Source of the DNA: Gammaproteobacteria bacterium
Lineage (GTDB): Bacteria > Pseudomonadota > Gammaproteobacteria > Steroidobacterales > Woeseiaceae
NCBI GenBank assembly: GCA_013151645.1
Contig: JAADHU010000069.1
Span: 62,001 to 126,000, forward strand
Direction: 5' to 3'
DNA: 64,000 nt
The stretch's first letter is position 1. The number at the start of each line of letters is the position of its first letter. This document shows, piece after piece, positions 1 through 8,185 of the stretch. The notes below the pieces were generated by a model that was given only the letters and a program-made list of their open reading frames with translations, did no database searches and was not told the DNA's origin. The translations under genes were made by a program, and so were the position numbers.

Positions 1-1012
1 CGCTGTCACTGTTGGTCATCACGACGACACTGATGTCCGCATCTACATCGAGCAACAGGTGTGAGCGGTGTGCCGCAAACCAACCCTCGTGACGCGCTAC
101 TGACCGCCCGTTCAGCGTGCCGAGCTTGAGTCCCAGCCCCCATCCGGACGCTTGGCGCGTACGCATGCGTTGACGCATCGCCGTCGATAATACGGGCTCG
201 CCGCCGTGACCCAGCAGGAAGCGGGTAAGTCGCGAAAGGTCGTTGGCACTGGTGTAAATGCCGAAGGCCGGGCTCATCGCTTTTGCATCGTGATATTCGC
301 GAATGTGGCGATTGCCGACGGCGCGACCCACCCCGGCGAACGGTCGATCTTCATTGGGAATCACGCGGCCTACCGGCGTATACCCCGACGAAATAGTGTC
401 GATCGGTCCCGGCGCGCCGGTGGACGTCATGCCAAGCGGGTCGAGTACCCGGGCAAGCAGTGCGTCAGCGTATGGTCGCCCGTCGGCATCTTCGATCACC
501 AGTCCCAGTTTTGCGTAGCCGATATTGGAATAGTGCAACGAGGTGCCCGGCGGATTCCGCAGCTCTGTCGCTCGCAGGTAGCGTTCAAGTGCTGTTCTGT
601 CGGGAAAGTCCGCCGTAAACCAGTATCCGAAATCTCCCTCTCGCTCCAGCCCGGATGCATGCGTCAGCAGATGGGAAATCGTAACGTCAGGAGCGTCGAT
701 CGAGGACTGCGTTGCTATTCCGTCAACCCGGTCACTCAGGGACAATTTTCCGTCCTCGACCAGTTGCAGGGTAAGGACAGCGGTCAGTACCTTGCTGAGA
801 GAACCGGCGTACACGATAGTGTCTGCTGTCATCGCGCGCGCCGTCTCCAGGTCAGCCATGCCGCTCGCCCCGGCGAAGATAACGGTGTTCCGGTAAGTGA
901 TGACGGCGCTGACCCCGGGCAATTCCTGGTCAATACGCATGCGGTCAAGAACCGCCTGAATATCGGTTGTCGCCGAGAAAAGCAAAGTGGAAAGTATCAG
1001 TGCGCCAGTCAT
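1..1012 (-). CDS. Exported serine hydrolase, beta-lactamase (S12) fold, 3' end cut by window edge
   Basis: Reading from ATG at 1012 towards the window edge gives 337 codons without a stop, so the C-terminus lies outside the window. The start follows GAGGAC at good spacing. A short hydrophobic N-terminus suggests export. The S12 serine hydrolase signature is visible: SLSK near residues 71-74 (nucleophile Ser and Lys), a YSN motif about 95 residues later, and an HEG motif near the cut end in the place of the KTG box. The family includes class C beta-lactamases, DD-peptidases and esterases, and sequence alone does not fix the substrate. A long opposite-strand frame at 206-1132 is its shadow. It is the first of three S12 homologues in the window (others at 9.7 and 38.1 kb). 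Confidence 0.85.
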   Translation of the reverse strand, partial: MTGALILSTLLFSATTDIQAVLDRMRIDQELPGVSAVITYRNTVIFAGASGMADLETARAMTADTIVYAGSLSKVLTAVLTLQLVEDGKLSLSDRVDGIATQSSIDAPDVTISHLLTHASGLEREGDFGYWFTADFPDRTALERYLRATELRNPPGTSLHYSNIGYAKLGLVIEDADGRPYADALLARVLDPLGMTSTGAPGPIDTISSGYTPVGRVIPNEDRPFAGVGRAVGNRHIREYHDAKAMSPAFGIYTSANDLSRLTRFLLGHGGEPVLSTAMRQRMRTRQASGWGLGLKLGTLNGRSVARHEGWFAAHRSHLLLDVDADISVVVMTNSDS

Positions 1013-1129
1013 ATTGAAGTCCTCGTTATGGTGACTTCGAACCCGGAACTACCAGGAAGTTCTGGAAGCAATGATAATAGGCACAACAACCGATTGCGTG
1101 CTGCGGACCCAGCTGGTCACACGACCGCC

Positions 1130-1293
1130 TAGCAGTCTGTTGAAAAAACCATCCATGGTATTTTCAACACCGCAATTCGAAAAACGTCGTTTTCGAATTG
1201 CTCACATTTTCAATGGCCAGCCATCGAAAATGACGGTACATCCCTGTACCGTTCGCAGCCCGCCGAAAAACGGTGTTTTTCAACAGGCTGCTA
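1130..1293 (-). repeat. Palindromic mobile-element-like repeat, copy A (164 bp)
   Basis: The ends are inverted repeats of the form CAG(C/T)CTGTTGAAAAA, and CTAG sits at both junctions. The outer 77 bp match the reverse complement of the copy at 21133-21212 almost exactly. Copy A carries an extra internal block of about 85 bp bounded by CGAAAAACG repeats. The CTA at 1291-1293 is, on the minus strand, the TAG stop of the neighbouring SnoaL-like gene. No transposase is encoded, so it looks like a MITE or a REP-like structured element. Confidence 0.75.
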
Positions 1294-1800
1294 GTGCGAC
1301 GATTCCACCCGGTCCTTTTGCTGTCTTGTTTTTCTGCTGAGTTCGACGACCGCGTCCCAGTCTTCATTGAAGACCAGAAATGACATCGCGTAATGTGCGA
1401 TTCGCCAGGAGCCGTTGTTGAGGACCAAAACGCCGGTACCCCGAAATCGGCCGTTCGATGCCGATTCAATGACCTCATCGAACCACGCGGTGTTGGATGA
1501 CTCCGACATACGGATTGTTCGTTCAACGGATTGGTATTCCCAGCCCTTGCCGTCCTTGAAGCGGCTACTGACATAGTTTTCGAAGTCAGGATGTCTGGGC
1601 CAGCGTTCCCATTCGTCGGTGCCCATGAACACGGCCTCATCGGCTAACAGACCGAGGTAACGCGCCTTGTCGCCACGTGCAGCTGCAGCATGGAAATTAT
1701 CGATGACCTCACCAATCGCGACTTGCGCGGTATCGTGACTATCGTCTGCGACCGCTATAGAAAATAGCATCGTCAGTATGAGCAGGTATCGAAATTTCAT
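1291..1800 (-). CDS. Exported SnoaL/DUF4440-like protein (NTF2 fold)
   Basis: 169 residues from ATG at 1800, preceded by AGGAGA six bases upstream. Residues 1-18 form a Sec signal peptide. The rest fits the SnoaL-like/DUF4440 branch of the NTF2-like superfamily: an N-terminal helical stretch (IDNFHAAAARGD), a WFDE segment, and a C-terminal strand block (GTGVLVLNNGSWRIAHYAMS) typical of the cone-shaped fold. Members bind small ligands or act as minor enzymes; no catalytic residue can be assigned here. The stop codon is the first three bases of repeat copy A, so this gene ends exactly where the element begins. The gene appears to stand alone. Confidence 0.75.
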   Translation of the reverse strand: MKFRYLLILTMLFSIAVADDSHDTAQVAIGEVIDNFHAAAARGDKARYLGLLADEAVFMGTDEWERWPRHPDFENYVSSRFKDGKGWEYQSVERTIRMSESSNTAWFDEVIESASNGRFRGTGVLVLNNGSWRIAHYAMSFLVFNEDWDAVVELSRKTRQQKDRVESSH

Positions 1801-1841
1801 GTTTGTCTCCTACGCGTTGTTCAGGTGTTGCTCACTGTGGG

Positions 1842-2108
1842 TTACCGCAATTGACTGTCTTTGCTTCCACGCCGATTGTATCCACTTTGCAGCGCGGCCT
1901 TCTTGTCGTGCTCTGCCTGGCAGCTGAGACACAAACGAACGCCGGGGACGGCCTTGCGACGGGCCAGCGGAATATGTTGGTCGCACTCAGCGCATCTGAG
2001 TCGGCTTTCCCCGCGCGGCAGCTGATCTCGAGCATGTTTTACCGCATCTTCAATCGTTGCATCAATCTGGTCTTGTACTGCACCGTCTTTCGCGAAGCCA
2101 CCCGCCAT
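1842..2108 (-). CDS. DksA/TraR-type C4 zinc-finger protein, YbiI-like
   Basis: 88 residues from ATG at 2108, the same length as E. coli YbiI. The frame is open further upstream, but this start gives the family's N-terminus (MAGGFAKDGAVQDQI) and has a GGGGT sequence before it. The core is an IDATIEDAVKHARDQLPRG helix followed by a C4 zinc finger, CAECDQHIP and then CLSCQ, matching the zf-dskA_traR domain. Full-length DksA has a long coiled coil that reaches into the RNA polymerase secondary channel; this short form lacks it. A role in transcription control is therefore inferred only from the finger. The next gene, at 2293, is divergent with a 184-bp gap. Confidence 0.8.
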   Translation of the reverse strand: MAGGFAKDGAVQDQIDATIEDAVKHARDQLPRGESRLRCAECDQHIPLARRKAVPGVRLCLSCQAEHDKKAALQSGYNRRGSKDSQLR

Positions 2109-2292
2109 CGAAATACCCCGGACTCGATCATATAGGTAACGGGTAGTGTACCGCGTCCTGCCATTCAAATGCCGGCCACCGAAATCGGCTATAGCATGCT
2201 TGAACGAGTTGGCGCGGAGCGGACAATCACCGCTTCCGCCTGACAATACCTGCTTAATACCGACGTCCTGTTTGCGGTATTCTTTGCCTGAT

Positions 2293-4068
2293 ATGGATTT
2301 CACGCAGACGCAATCACACACGATGGTTGGTGGACAGCCTCACTTCGCCGTGCCGCTGATCGTTGCGGTAACAGGCCACCGCGATCTTGTGGACGGTGAG
2401 CTGGCGGGGATTCGTGCAACGGTTCGCCGGTTCTTGAAGGATCTGTTGCAGGAATATCCCGATCGCGGCGTTTCGGTGATGACCGCGCTGGCGGAGGGGG
2501 CCGATCAACTGGTTGCCGAAGAAGCGTTGCACCTCGGGATACCCTTGATCGTGCCACTGCCGATGCAACGAAAGCTGTACCTGGACGATTTCGGTTCGAC
2601 GAATTCCCGCGAGCGGTTTGAAATGCTGAGCAGCCGGGCCGCGGAAATCTATGAATTACCCGTTACACCGGGCAATTCACTGGAAACGATTCGTCAGCAC
2701 GGTGGGAATCGCGATCTGCAATACGCGCAACTCGGCGTTTTTCTCTGCGCACATTGTCATATCCTGCTGGCGCTTTGGGACGGCAAGGACAACGACAAAC
2801 TGGGTGGTACGGCACAGGTTGTTCGGTTTCATCATGATGATGTAATGCCCGGTTACACGCCAGACTCAACCGCCAGCGGCTTTATTCTCGCCGACGATGA
2901 AAGCGATCTTGTGTATCACATTGTCTGTTCTCGGGATCGGCGCGACGGTCAGCCCGCGACACCCTACGAGGCTGGCAACCACTGCTGGTTTTCGCTAGAC
3001 GAGGATTCGCCACGTTCGAGTGTGCTGCCGGAAAGGCATCGTCGGGTGTTTCAATACACCAGCGAGTTCAGTCGGGATGCGGTGAAGTACACCGACAAAA
3101 TTCGAGACGGTGCGTATCCCTTGTTGAGCGGCGATGATCACGCGCTGCTTCGCCCGGGATTGCGTGACATCGACCATGTATTTCGGGCGGCTGACTGGCT
3201 TGCGGTATATTTTCAGAAACGCATGCTGTTTGCGCTTCAGGCAACCCATCTTCTGGCGTTGCTGATGGGCATGATGTACATCGCGTATTCGGACATCTTT
3301 CCAACGCGTTATTTTCTTTACGCCTTTCTTGCGTTCTTTCTTCTGGCGGCATCGATTCATGCGTTCAGCAACTGGCGTTCATGGCATCGAAAATACCTCG
3401 ATTATCGGACGTTGGCGGAAGGGTTACGCGTACAGCTGTATTGGGCGGCGGCCGGCGTATCAACCGGCAACAAATCGAAGTTTGCGCACGACAATTTCCT
3501 GCAAACGCAGGACCCCGATCTTGGCTGGATTCGCAATGTCATGCGGGTCGCAGGAACGGAGTGTGATGCGTCGGATTATGACGAGTCGACGGGCCTGCGA
3601 TTCACAATGCGGGAATGGCTTGGCGACGATAGCTCAGGTCAACTTGGCTATTTTCGCCGTAAGCTCAAGGAGCGTCTGCATCGATTCCGGCGCACCGAAC
3701 GCATGACGCAAATCGCATTTTGGGCCGGATTCGCGGTTATATTCCTGTTTATTCTGGTTAGTGCGGAGTGGGGCGACGTTTTGCGTGATCCTGTCGTTGT
3801 TCTGATGGGTATCATGCTGCTGCTTGTTGGCGTTCGGCAGTCCTATGCATTCAGTATTGCGGATGCGGAGTTAATCAAGCAATACACCTTCATGCAGCGT
3901 ATTTTCGGAAATGCCCGACGGCGCATCGACGCGACTCACAACGACGATGAAAAAAGACGCATCCTGCACGTACTGGGCGAAGCAGCGCTGGGTGAACATG
4001 CGCAATGGATTACGATGCACCGCGAGAGGTCGCTGGAACAGGGCGAAATATTCAGGATGAGCGGTTAG
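2293..4068 (+). CDS. SLOG-domain protein with four C-terminal membrane helices (candidate immune effector)
   Basis: 591 residues from ATG at 2293. The frame is open 49 codons further upstream, but those codons overlap divergent DNA and look non-coding. Residues about 20-165 form a Rossmann-like module with VTGHRDL (26-32), a GADQLVAEEA segment (69-78) and a second strand set (LCAHCHILLALWDG); this fits the SLOG (LOG/DprA-like) nucleotide-binding superfamily. Residues 311-332, 339-358, 474-491 and 498-515 are four hydrophobic helices in two pairs separated by a soluble block, reminiscent of the SLATT-type 2TM effectors that comparative genomics ties to SLOG sensors. The expected model is nucleotide sensing followed by membrane disruption, which is inference. 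The convergent neighbour is a TIR protein, 69 bp away. Confidence 0.65.
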   Translation: MDFTQTQSHTMVGGQPHFAVPLIVAVTGHRDLVDGELAGIRATVRRFLKDLLQEYPDRGVSVMTALAEGADQLVAEEALHLGIPLIVPLPMQRKLYLDDFGSTNSRERFEMLSSRAAEIYELPVTPGNSLETIRQHGGNRDLQYAQLGVFLCAHCHILLALWDGKDNDKLGGTAQVVRFHHDDVMPGYTPDSTASGFILADDESDLVYHIVCSRDRRDGQPATPYEAGNHCWFSLDEDSPRSSVLPERHRRVFQYTSEFSRDAVKYTDKIRDGAYPLLSGDDHALLRPGLRDIDHVFRAADWLAVYFQKRMLFALQATHLLALLMGMMYIAYSDIFPTRYFLYAFLAFFLLAASIHAFSNWRSWHRKYLDYRTLAEGLRVQLYWAAAGVSTGNKSKFAHDNFLQTQDPDLGWIRNVMRVAGTECDASDYDESTGLRFTMREWLGDDSSGQLGYFRRKLKERLHRFRRTERMTQIAFWAGFAVIFLFILVSAEWGDVLRDPVVVLMGIMLLLVGVRQSYAFSIADAELIKQYTFMQRIFGNARRRIDATHNDDEKRRILHVLGEAALGEHAQWITMHRERSLEQGEIFRMSG

Positions 4069-4137
4069 CTGCAGACCGACTGAACGGTTGCTGGTCTCGA
4101 TCAGGGTTAGCCGACGGCCGGTCCGGAGAGGTTCGGA

Positions 4138-5763
4138 TCAGTTCGGTTCATTTCGCCCGGATTTCAGTTGTTCGACCATCGCGCGGTCACTTTCGGCGTC
4201 GTCCAGGTATCCCAACGATTCATACGCGGAACTTCGGACCGAGTAGGCGGCGGCGAATTCGGGGTCGAGTCGAATGGCTTCGCTGCAGTCTCTGACTGTC
4301 GCCTGATAATCCCGGAGCGCGTAATTTGAAACGCCCCGTTTGTAATAGACGTTGGCATCCTGCGGTTCCAGTCGAAGAACTTCTTCATAGTCCTTAATGG
4401 CTGCCTGATAGTCTCCAAGCGCGTGGTATGAGGCGCCTCTTTGCCGGTATGCGAATGCCGGCGTTTCGACGCCAAGTCGGATCGCTTCGTCGTAATTCTG
4501 AATGGCCGCCGCATGATCTCCGAATCCGGCGAGCGAAATGCCTTCCCGAAGCGCTGCGGTCGCATCGATTTTGCGGTTGGCGTTGGCGTCGGCCTCCGCC
4601 TTGCGCCCCGCCGCAGCCTGGGTGGCCCGCCTGGTCTCATCAACGGCATCGGCCGTCCGTTTTGCCTCCGCTTCAGCGTCAGCCGTGAGCCTGGCTTCGG
4701 CGTCGGCGTCCAGTATGACCTGGGCGGCGGCCAGCAGCCTGGCATCAGCCTCAGGATCGGCCGCGGGACTCGTGTCGGAATCGACCAGTGCCGTGGGAGG
4801 CGTTTCGTTCGCCACACCGGTTTCGTCATTCGCCTCTGCGAGCGCATTGGCGTCGCGTTCAGCCTGAGCAACAGCGTCGGCTTCGGCTTCGCGTCGGGCT
4901 GCGGCATCAGCGTCGGCTTCTCGCTTTGCTTCCGCATCGGCCGCGGCTTTCTGAATCGATGCCAACGCCGCGTTCGTTGTGCGGACCTGTTGCTGGTATT
5001 TTACATAGACGAACGATGCGGCGCCGGCGGCGAGAATAAGACCAACGAAGAGGAGTAATGTTCGTGCCACACCGCGTTTTCTGCGCGCGTCCGGTGCAGT
5101 CCCCAATTCAATCTGCTTACGCTTCTTATCGTCCTCCTCAAGTCGTACATCGACTTCAGCAAAGCCGCTTTTCGCCGCGTCGGCATCGCGTTTCGGATTG
5201 ACGTCGGCCAGTGTCTGATCCTGATTTTGTCCATCGGCGGGGCCGGCGGACGAAGTTGGCGCAGGCGAGTTTTCGTTTTTCTCATTTGCCCGTATCGAGA
5301 GCAGGTGCTTGTTCAGGTTCTTGATGAGCCGATCCATATCGGTATGAAAATCGGGAGCAGGCCTGATTTGCGTTCCGTTACGAAACGCGAGATTACGCAA
5401 GGAGTCCGGCAATTCCTCCTCTGTTGGCATCTTCGTGCCTGCGACTAACAATGGAATAACCGGAATATTGCGTTGCAGTGCTGATTCGATTTCGATGCGG
5501 ACGAAATCGGCCGGATCGTGCAGTCGTAGCTGGCCGTCCGCATTTTTTACCGTGATCCAGTTATCCCCGATCACCGCCAGGAGAATGTGGCACTTGGCGA
5601 CCGTTTCATCGAGCACGGCGCGGAAATCGACACCCAGTGCCAGATTGTCTACATCCGTAAACACGGCCTCATCACCGAACTCCTTTCGCAGCCGATCATT
5701 GATATGACCAGTGACATACGCCGCATCGTCACGGCGATAGGAGATAAAGATCTGATCGGGCAT
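4138..5763 (-). CDS. TIR domain-transmembrane-coiled coil-TPR protein
   Basis: 541 residues from ATG at 5763. Residues 1-110 form a bacterial TIR domain (IFISYRRDD at the start, FTDVDNLALG, LLAVIGDNW). E91 in the VRIEIESAL helix is in the position expected for the catalytic glutamate of TIR NAD-cleaving enzymes. A basic stretch (RRKRG) precedes one transmembrane helix (about 234-256). Residues 265-400 are an Ala/Asp/Glu-rich low-complexity coiled coil, followed by four TPRs (about 403-535). The TIR domain is probably cytoplasmic and the TPRs periplasmic, given the positive charges before the helix. TIR enzymes make or consume NAD-derived signals in several phage-defence systems, so its place beside a SLOG-4TM gene is suggestive. 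A housekeeping scaffold role cannot be excluded. Confidence 0.75.
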   Translation of the reverse strand: MPDQIFISYRRDDAAYVTGHINDRLRKEFGDEAVFTDVDNLALGVDFRAVLDETVAKCHILLAVIGDNWITVKNADGQLRLHDPADFVRIEIESALQRNIPVIPLLVAGTKMPTEEELPDSLRNLAFRNGTQIRPAPDFHTDMDRLIKNLNKHLLSIRANEKNENSPAPTSSAGPADGQNQDQTLADVNPKRDADAAKSGFAEVDVRLEEDDKKRKQIELGTAPDARRKRGVARTLLLFVGLILAAGAASFVYVKYQQQVRTTNAALASIQKAAADAEAKREADADAAARREAEADAVAQAERDANALAEANDETGVANETPPTALVDSDTSPAADPEADARLLAAAQVILDADAEARLTADAEAEAKRTADAVDETRRATQAAAGRKAEADANANRKIDATAALREGISLAGFGDHAAAIQNYDEAIRLGVETPAFAYRQRGASYHALGDYQAAIKDYEEVLRLEPQDANVYYKRGVSNYALRDYQATVRDCSEAIRLDPEFAAAYSVRSSAYESLGYLDDAESDRAMVEQLKSGRNEPN

Positions 5764-5793
5764 TTTTGCTCCGAATATTATTATTATCCGTGC

Positions 5794-5799
5794 ATTATA
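5794..5799 (-). promoter_or_regulatory. Possible -10 box of the TIR gene
   Basis: On the minus strand a perfect TATAAT lies 31-36 bp upstream of the TIR gene ATG, with an A/T-rich leader of repeated AATA between them. I could not find a good -35 hexamer at 17 bp, so the call rests on the -10 box alone. Confidence 0.4.
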
Positions 5800-5907
5800 G
5801 TATTTTCGGGGCCGGAATCGCCAGAATTCGGTGCAAATCAGGCGATTCTCGAGAGTACCCAGGCCGGTTTTATCGGTAGCGGCCTACTGTTCGCGTGTTG
5901 CAGCGTT

Positions 5908-8040
5908 CTAATTCAAGCCCAATCGATCGAGTAACGGTTCGATGGACGGGTCCGCGCCGCGAAAGTTTCTGAAAAGTGTCATCGAGTCGACGCTGTTACC
6001 GCGCGAGAGCAGGGTCTCGCGAAAATGGTCGCCGTTTTCCCTAGTCAGGCCGCCGTTCTCCTCAAACCATTTTACGCTGTCGGCATCGAGCACCTGGCTC
6101 CAGAGGTAGGAATAGTATCCGGCGGAATAGCCACCCATAATGTGACTGAAATACGTCGTTCCGTAACGTGGCGGGACAAGCTCATAGTACATGCCTGAAT
6201 CGACCAGTATTTGTTTCTCAAAATCTCTCAGCGCTTCCGGCGGGGGGAGCTGGTCGGCCGTCAACTGGTGCCATGCCTGATCGACGATGGCGGCGGCGAT
6301 GTACTCTGTTTGGTCAAATCCCTGGTTGAACTGATCCGCCGCGATTACCCGATCCAGCAAATCCTGCGGGATGGGTTCGCCGGTCTCGTAGTGCACCGCA
6401 TAGTTCGCGAGAACTTCCGGCCAGGTAGCCCACATTTCATGAACCTGTGAGGGATATTCGACGAAATCCCGTGGCACGCTGGTGCCGGAAAAACGTGGGT
6501 AGGTCACGTTTGAAAAAAGGCCATGCAGTGCGTGACCGAATTCGTGAAAAAGGGTGTTTGCTTCGTCGAGCGTCAGCAGCGTAGCTTCACCCTCCGCGGG
6601 TTTCACGATATTCAGGTGATTGGCAACGACAGCCTTGGTAGCAAACAGGCGGGACTGTGATACGTATGAATTCATCCACGCGCCGCCATTCTTGGAATCA
6701 CGCGCATAGGGATCGAATATAAACAGCCCAAGCGGTTCGCCGTCGTCGAACACCTCGAAAATACGCACGTCTTCCTGGTATACGGGTAGATTCGGTCTTT
6801 CTTCAAAAGTGATGCCGTAAAGTTGCTCTGCAAAGAAAAACACGCCGTCCTGGAGCACACGACTGAGTTCGAAATAGGGTTTTAGCTGGTCGGCGTCGAA
6901 GTCATAACGCTGTTGCCGCAGGATTTCGCTGTAGAACAACCAGTCTGACGCGGCCAGTTGAAACGGTTCCGCTTCGGTTTCGTTAATCAGCTCTTGCAGG
7001 TCGGCCGCTTCCCGGTGTGCGTTGGCCACCGCTCGCGGGCCGAGGCGACCGAGCATGTCGTTCACGGCAGCGACCGTACCGGCAGTACGGTCCGCAATGA
7101 TATAAGCGGCATGGTTTTCGTAACCGAGGAGGGTGGCTCGTTCCGCGCGTAAAGTGAGAACGCCGATAACGATCTCGCGGTTATCGAACTCATTGCCGCG
7201 AGTACCACGAGCGACGGATGTCGCCTGGATTCGACGCCGAAGCTCGCGATTCTTGAGTGAGGAGAGAACGGGTTGCTGTGTTGTGTTTCGCAGCGTTATG
7301 ACGTACCGGCCTTCAAGACCGCGTGCGGTGGCTTCAGCGGCCGCACTCTCGATTTCGTTCTCAGACAATCCTGCCAGTTCATCGCGAGTTTCCACCACGA
7401 TGGCGGAGTCGTTGACTTCATTCAGCACATTTTGATCGAAAGCGGTCGACAGTTCAGCGAGCTCTGCATTAATTTCGCGCAGTCGAATTTTTTCTTCATC
7501 TGAAAGTTGAGCGCCGGCGCGAACGAAATCGGTGAAATATCGTTCCAGCAATCGCGAGGACTCGGCATCCAGACCGAGCTCGGTGCGTGCCTGGTAAAGC
7601 GTGTTGATTCGCGTAAAGAGTTTCTTGTTCAGAAGGATGGCGTCTTCATGAGCCGCAAACTTCGGCGCCATGATTGTTTCGATTTCCTGCAACCTGTCGT
7701 TGGTGTTCGCGTTGCTCATGGCACTAAACACCCGATCTGTGCGGTCGAACATTTGCCCGGCATACTCCATTGCCACGATAGTGTTTTCAAAGGTGGCCGG
7801 CTGCGGATTGTTCGCGATGATTTCGACTTCGCTGATTTCTTCAGCCATGCCGCGATCGAAGGCGGGCAGGTAGTGTTCAGTTCTGATCTGATCAAAGGCC
7901 GGCAGGCCGTACGGGAGTTCGCTCACCGCAAAAAACGGGTTGGTCGGTGTGGCCACGGATGTCTCCGGCGGACTGCTGTCACCGCAGGCGGCAACGAAAA
8001 AGGCGAGGGTCAGGCTGATTAGAATGCGAGCGCGAGGCAT
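5908..8040 (-). CDS. M3 family zinc peptidase, lipoprotein (peptidyl-dipeptidase/oligopeptidase type)
   Basis: 710 residues from ATG at 8040. This start gives a lipoprotein signal with lipobox VAAC (Cys19), while the open frame further upstream gives no export signal. The zinc motif HEFGH lies at residues 499-503 in the sequence LFHEFGHALHG, diagnostic of the M3A family (Dcp, oligopeptidase A). The length is slightly above the 680-residue Dcp because of the leader. E. coli Dcp and OpdA are not lipoproteins, so this enzyme probably trims peptides at the envelope. It follows an M20 peptidase gene (stop at 8182) on the same strand, with a degenerate repeat element in the gap. The ribosome site (AGAG) is weak. 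Confidence 0.9.
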   Translation of the reverse strand: MPRARILISLTLAFFVAACGDSSPPETSVATPTNPFFAVSELPYGLPAFDQIRTEHYLPAFDRGMAEEISEVEIIANNPQPATFENTIVAMEYAGQMFDRTDRVFSAMSNANTNDRLQEIETIMAPKFAAHEDAILLNKKLFTRINTLYQARTELGLDAESSRLLERYFTDFVRAGAQLSDEEKIRLREINAELAELSTAFDQNVLNEVNDSAIVVETRDELAGLSENEIESAAAEATARGLEGRYVITLRNTTQQPVLSSLKNRELRRRIQATSVARGTRGNEFDNREIVIGVLTLRAERATLLGYENHAAYIIADRTAGTVAAVNDMLGRLGPRAVANAHREAADLQELINETEAEPFQLAASDWLFYSEILRQQRYDFDADQLKPYFELSRVLQDGVFFFAEQLYGITFEERPNLPVYQEDVRIFEVFDDGEPLGLFIFDPYARDSKNGGAWMNSYVSQSRLFATKAVVANHLNIVKPAEGEATLLTLDEANTLFHEFGHALHGLFSNVTYPRFSGTSVPRDFVEYPSQVHEMWATWPEVLANYAVHYETGEPIPQDLLDRVIAADQFNQGFDQTEYIAAAIVDQAWHQLTADQLPPPEALRDFEKQILVDSGMYYELVPPRYGTTYFSHIMGGYSAGYYSYLWSQVLDADSVKWFEENGGLTRENGDHFRETLLSRGNSVDSMTLFRNFRGADPSIEPLLDRLGLN

Positions 8041-8139
8041 TTTTTTCTCTGGGCAAAGGAGATGACGCATCATAACAATTTCGGGCCGGGCTCGCCGCCC
8101 GGACCGCGATCCGGTCGATACCCGCAAACACCCGTCTCG

Positions 8140-8185
8140 CAGTCCGTTGAAAAACGCATCCATGATATTTTCGAATGGCTGCTAG
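8140..8185 (-). repeat. Palindromic element, copy C (46 bp, degenerate)
   Basis: It matches one end of copies A and B (CAGTCCGTTGAAAAA, then ATCCATGATATTTTC) joined directly to the opposite terminus (GGCTGCTAG). The central half of the 79-80 bp form is missing. As in the other copies, the terminal CTAG supplies the TAG stop codon of the upstream gene, here the M20 peptidase (stop at 8182-8184). Confidence 0.6.

Noticed and set aside
206-1132. 308-codon plus-strand open frame
   Set aside because: It lies opposite the S12 hydrolase whose catalytic motifs read cleanly on the minus strand; this frame has no domain or ribosome site.
4560-4940. Possible tandem DNA repeat (GCATCGGCG-like) in the TIR gene
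   Set aside because: It reflects Ala/Asp/Glu codons of a coiled coil; no regular period was found.
4441-5058. Plus-strand frame rich in Gly, Ser and Arg opposite the TIR-TPR gene
   Set aside because: Its composition is the complement of the Ala/Asp/Glu low-complexity region.
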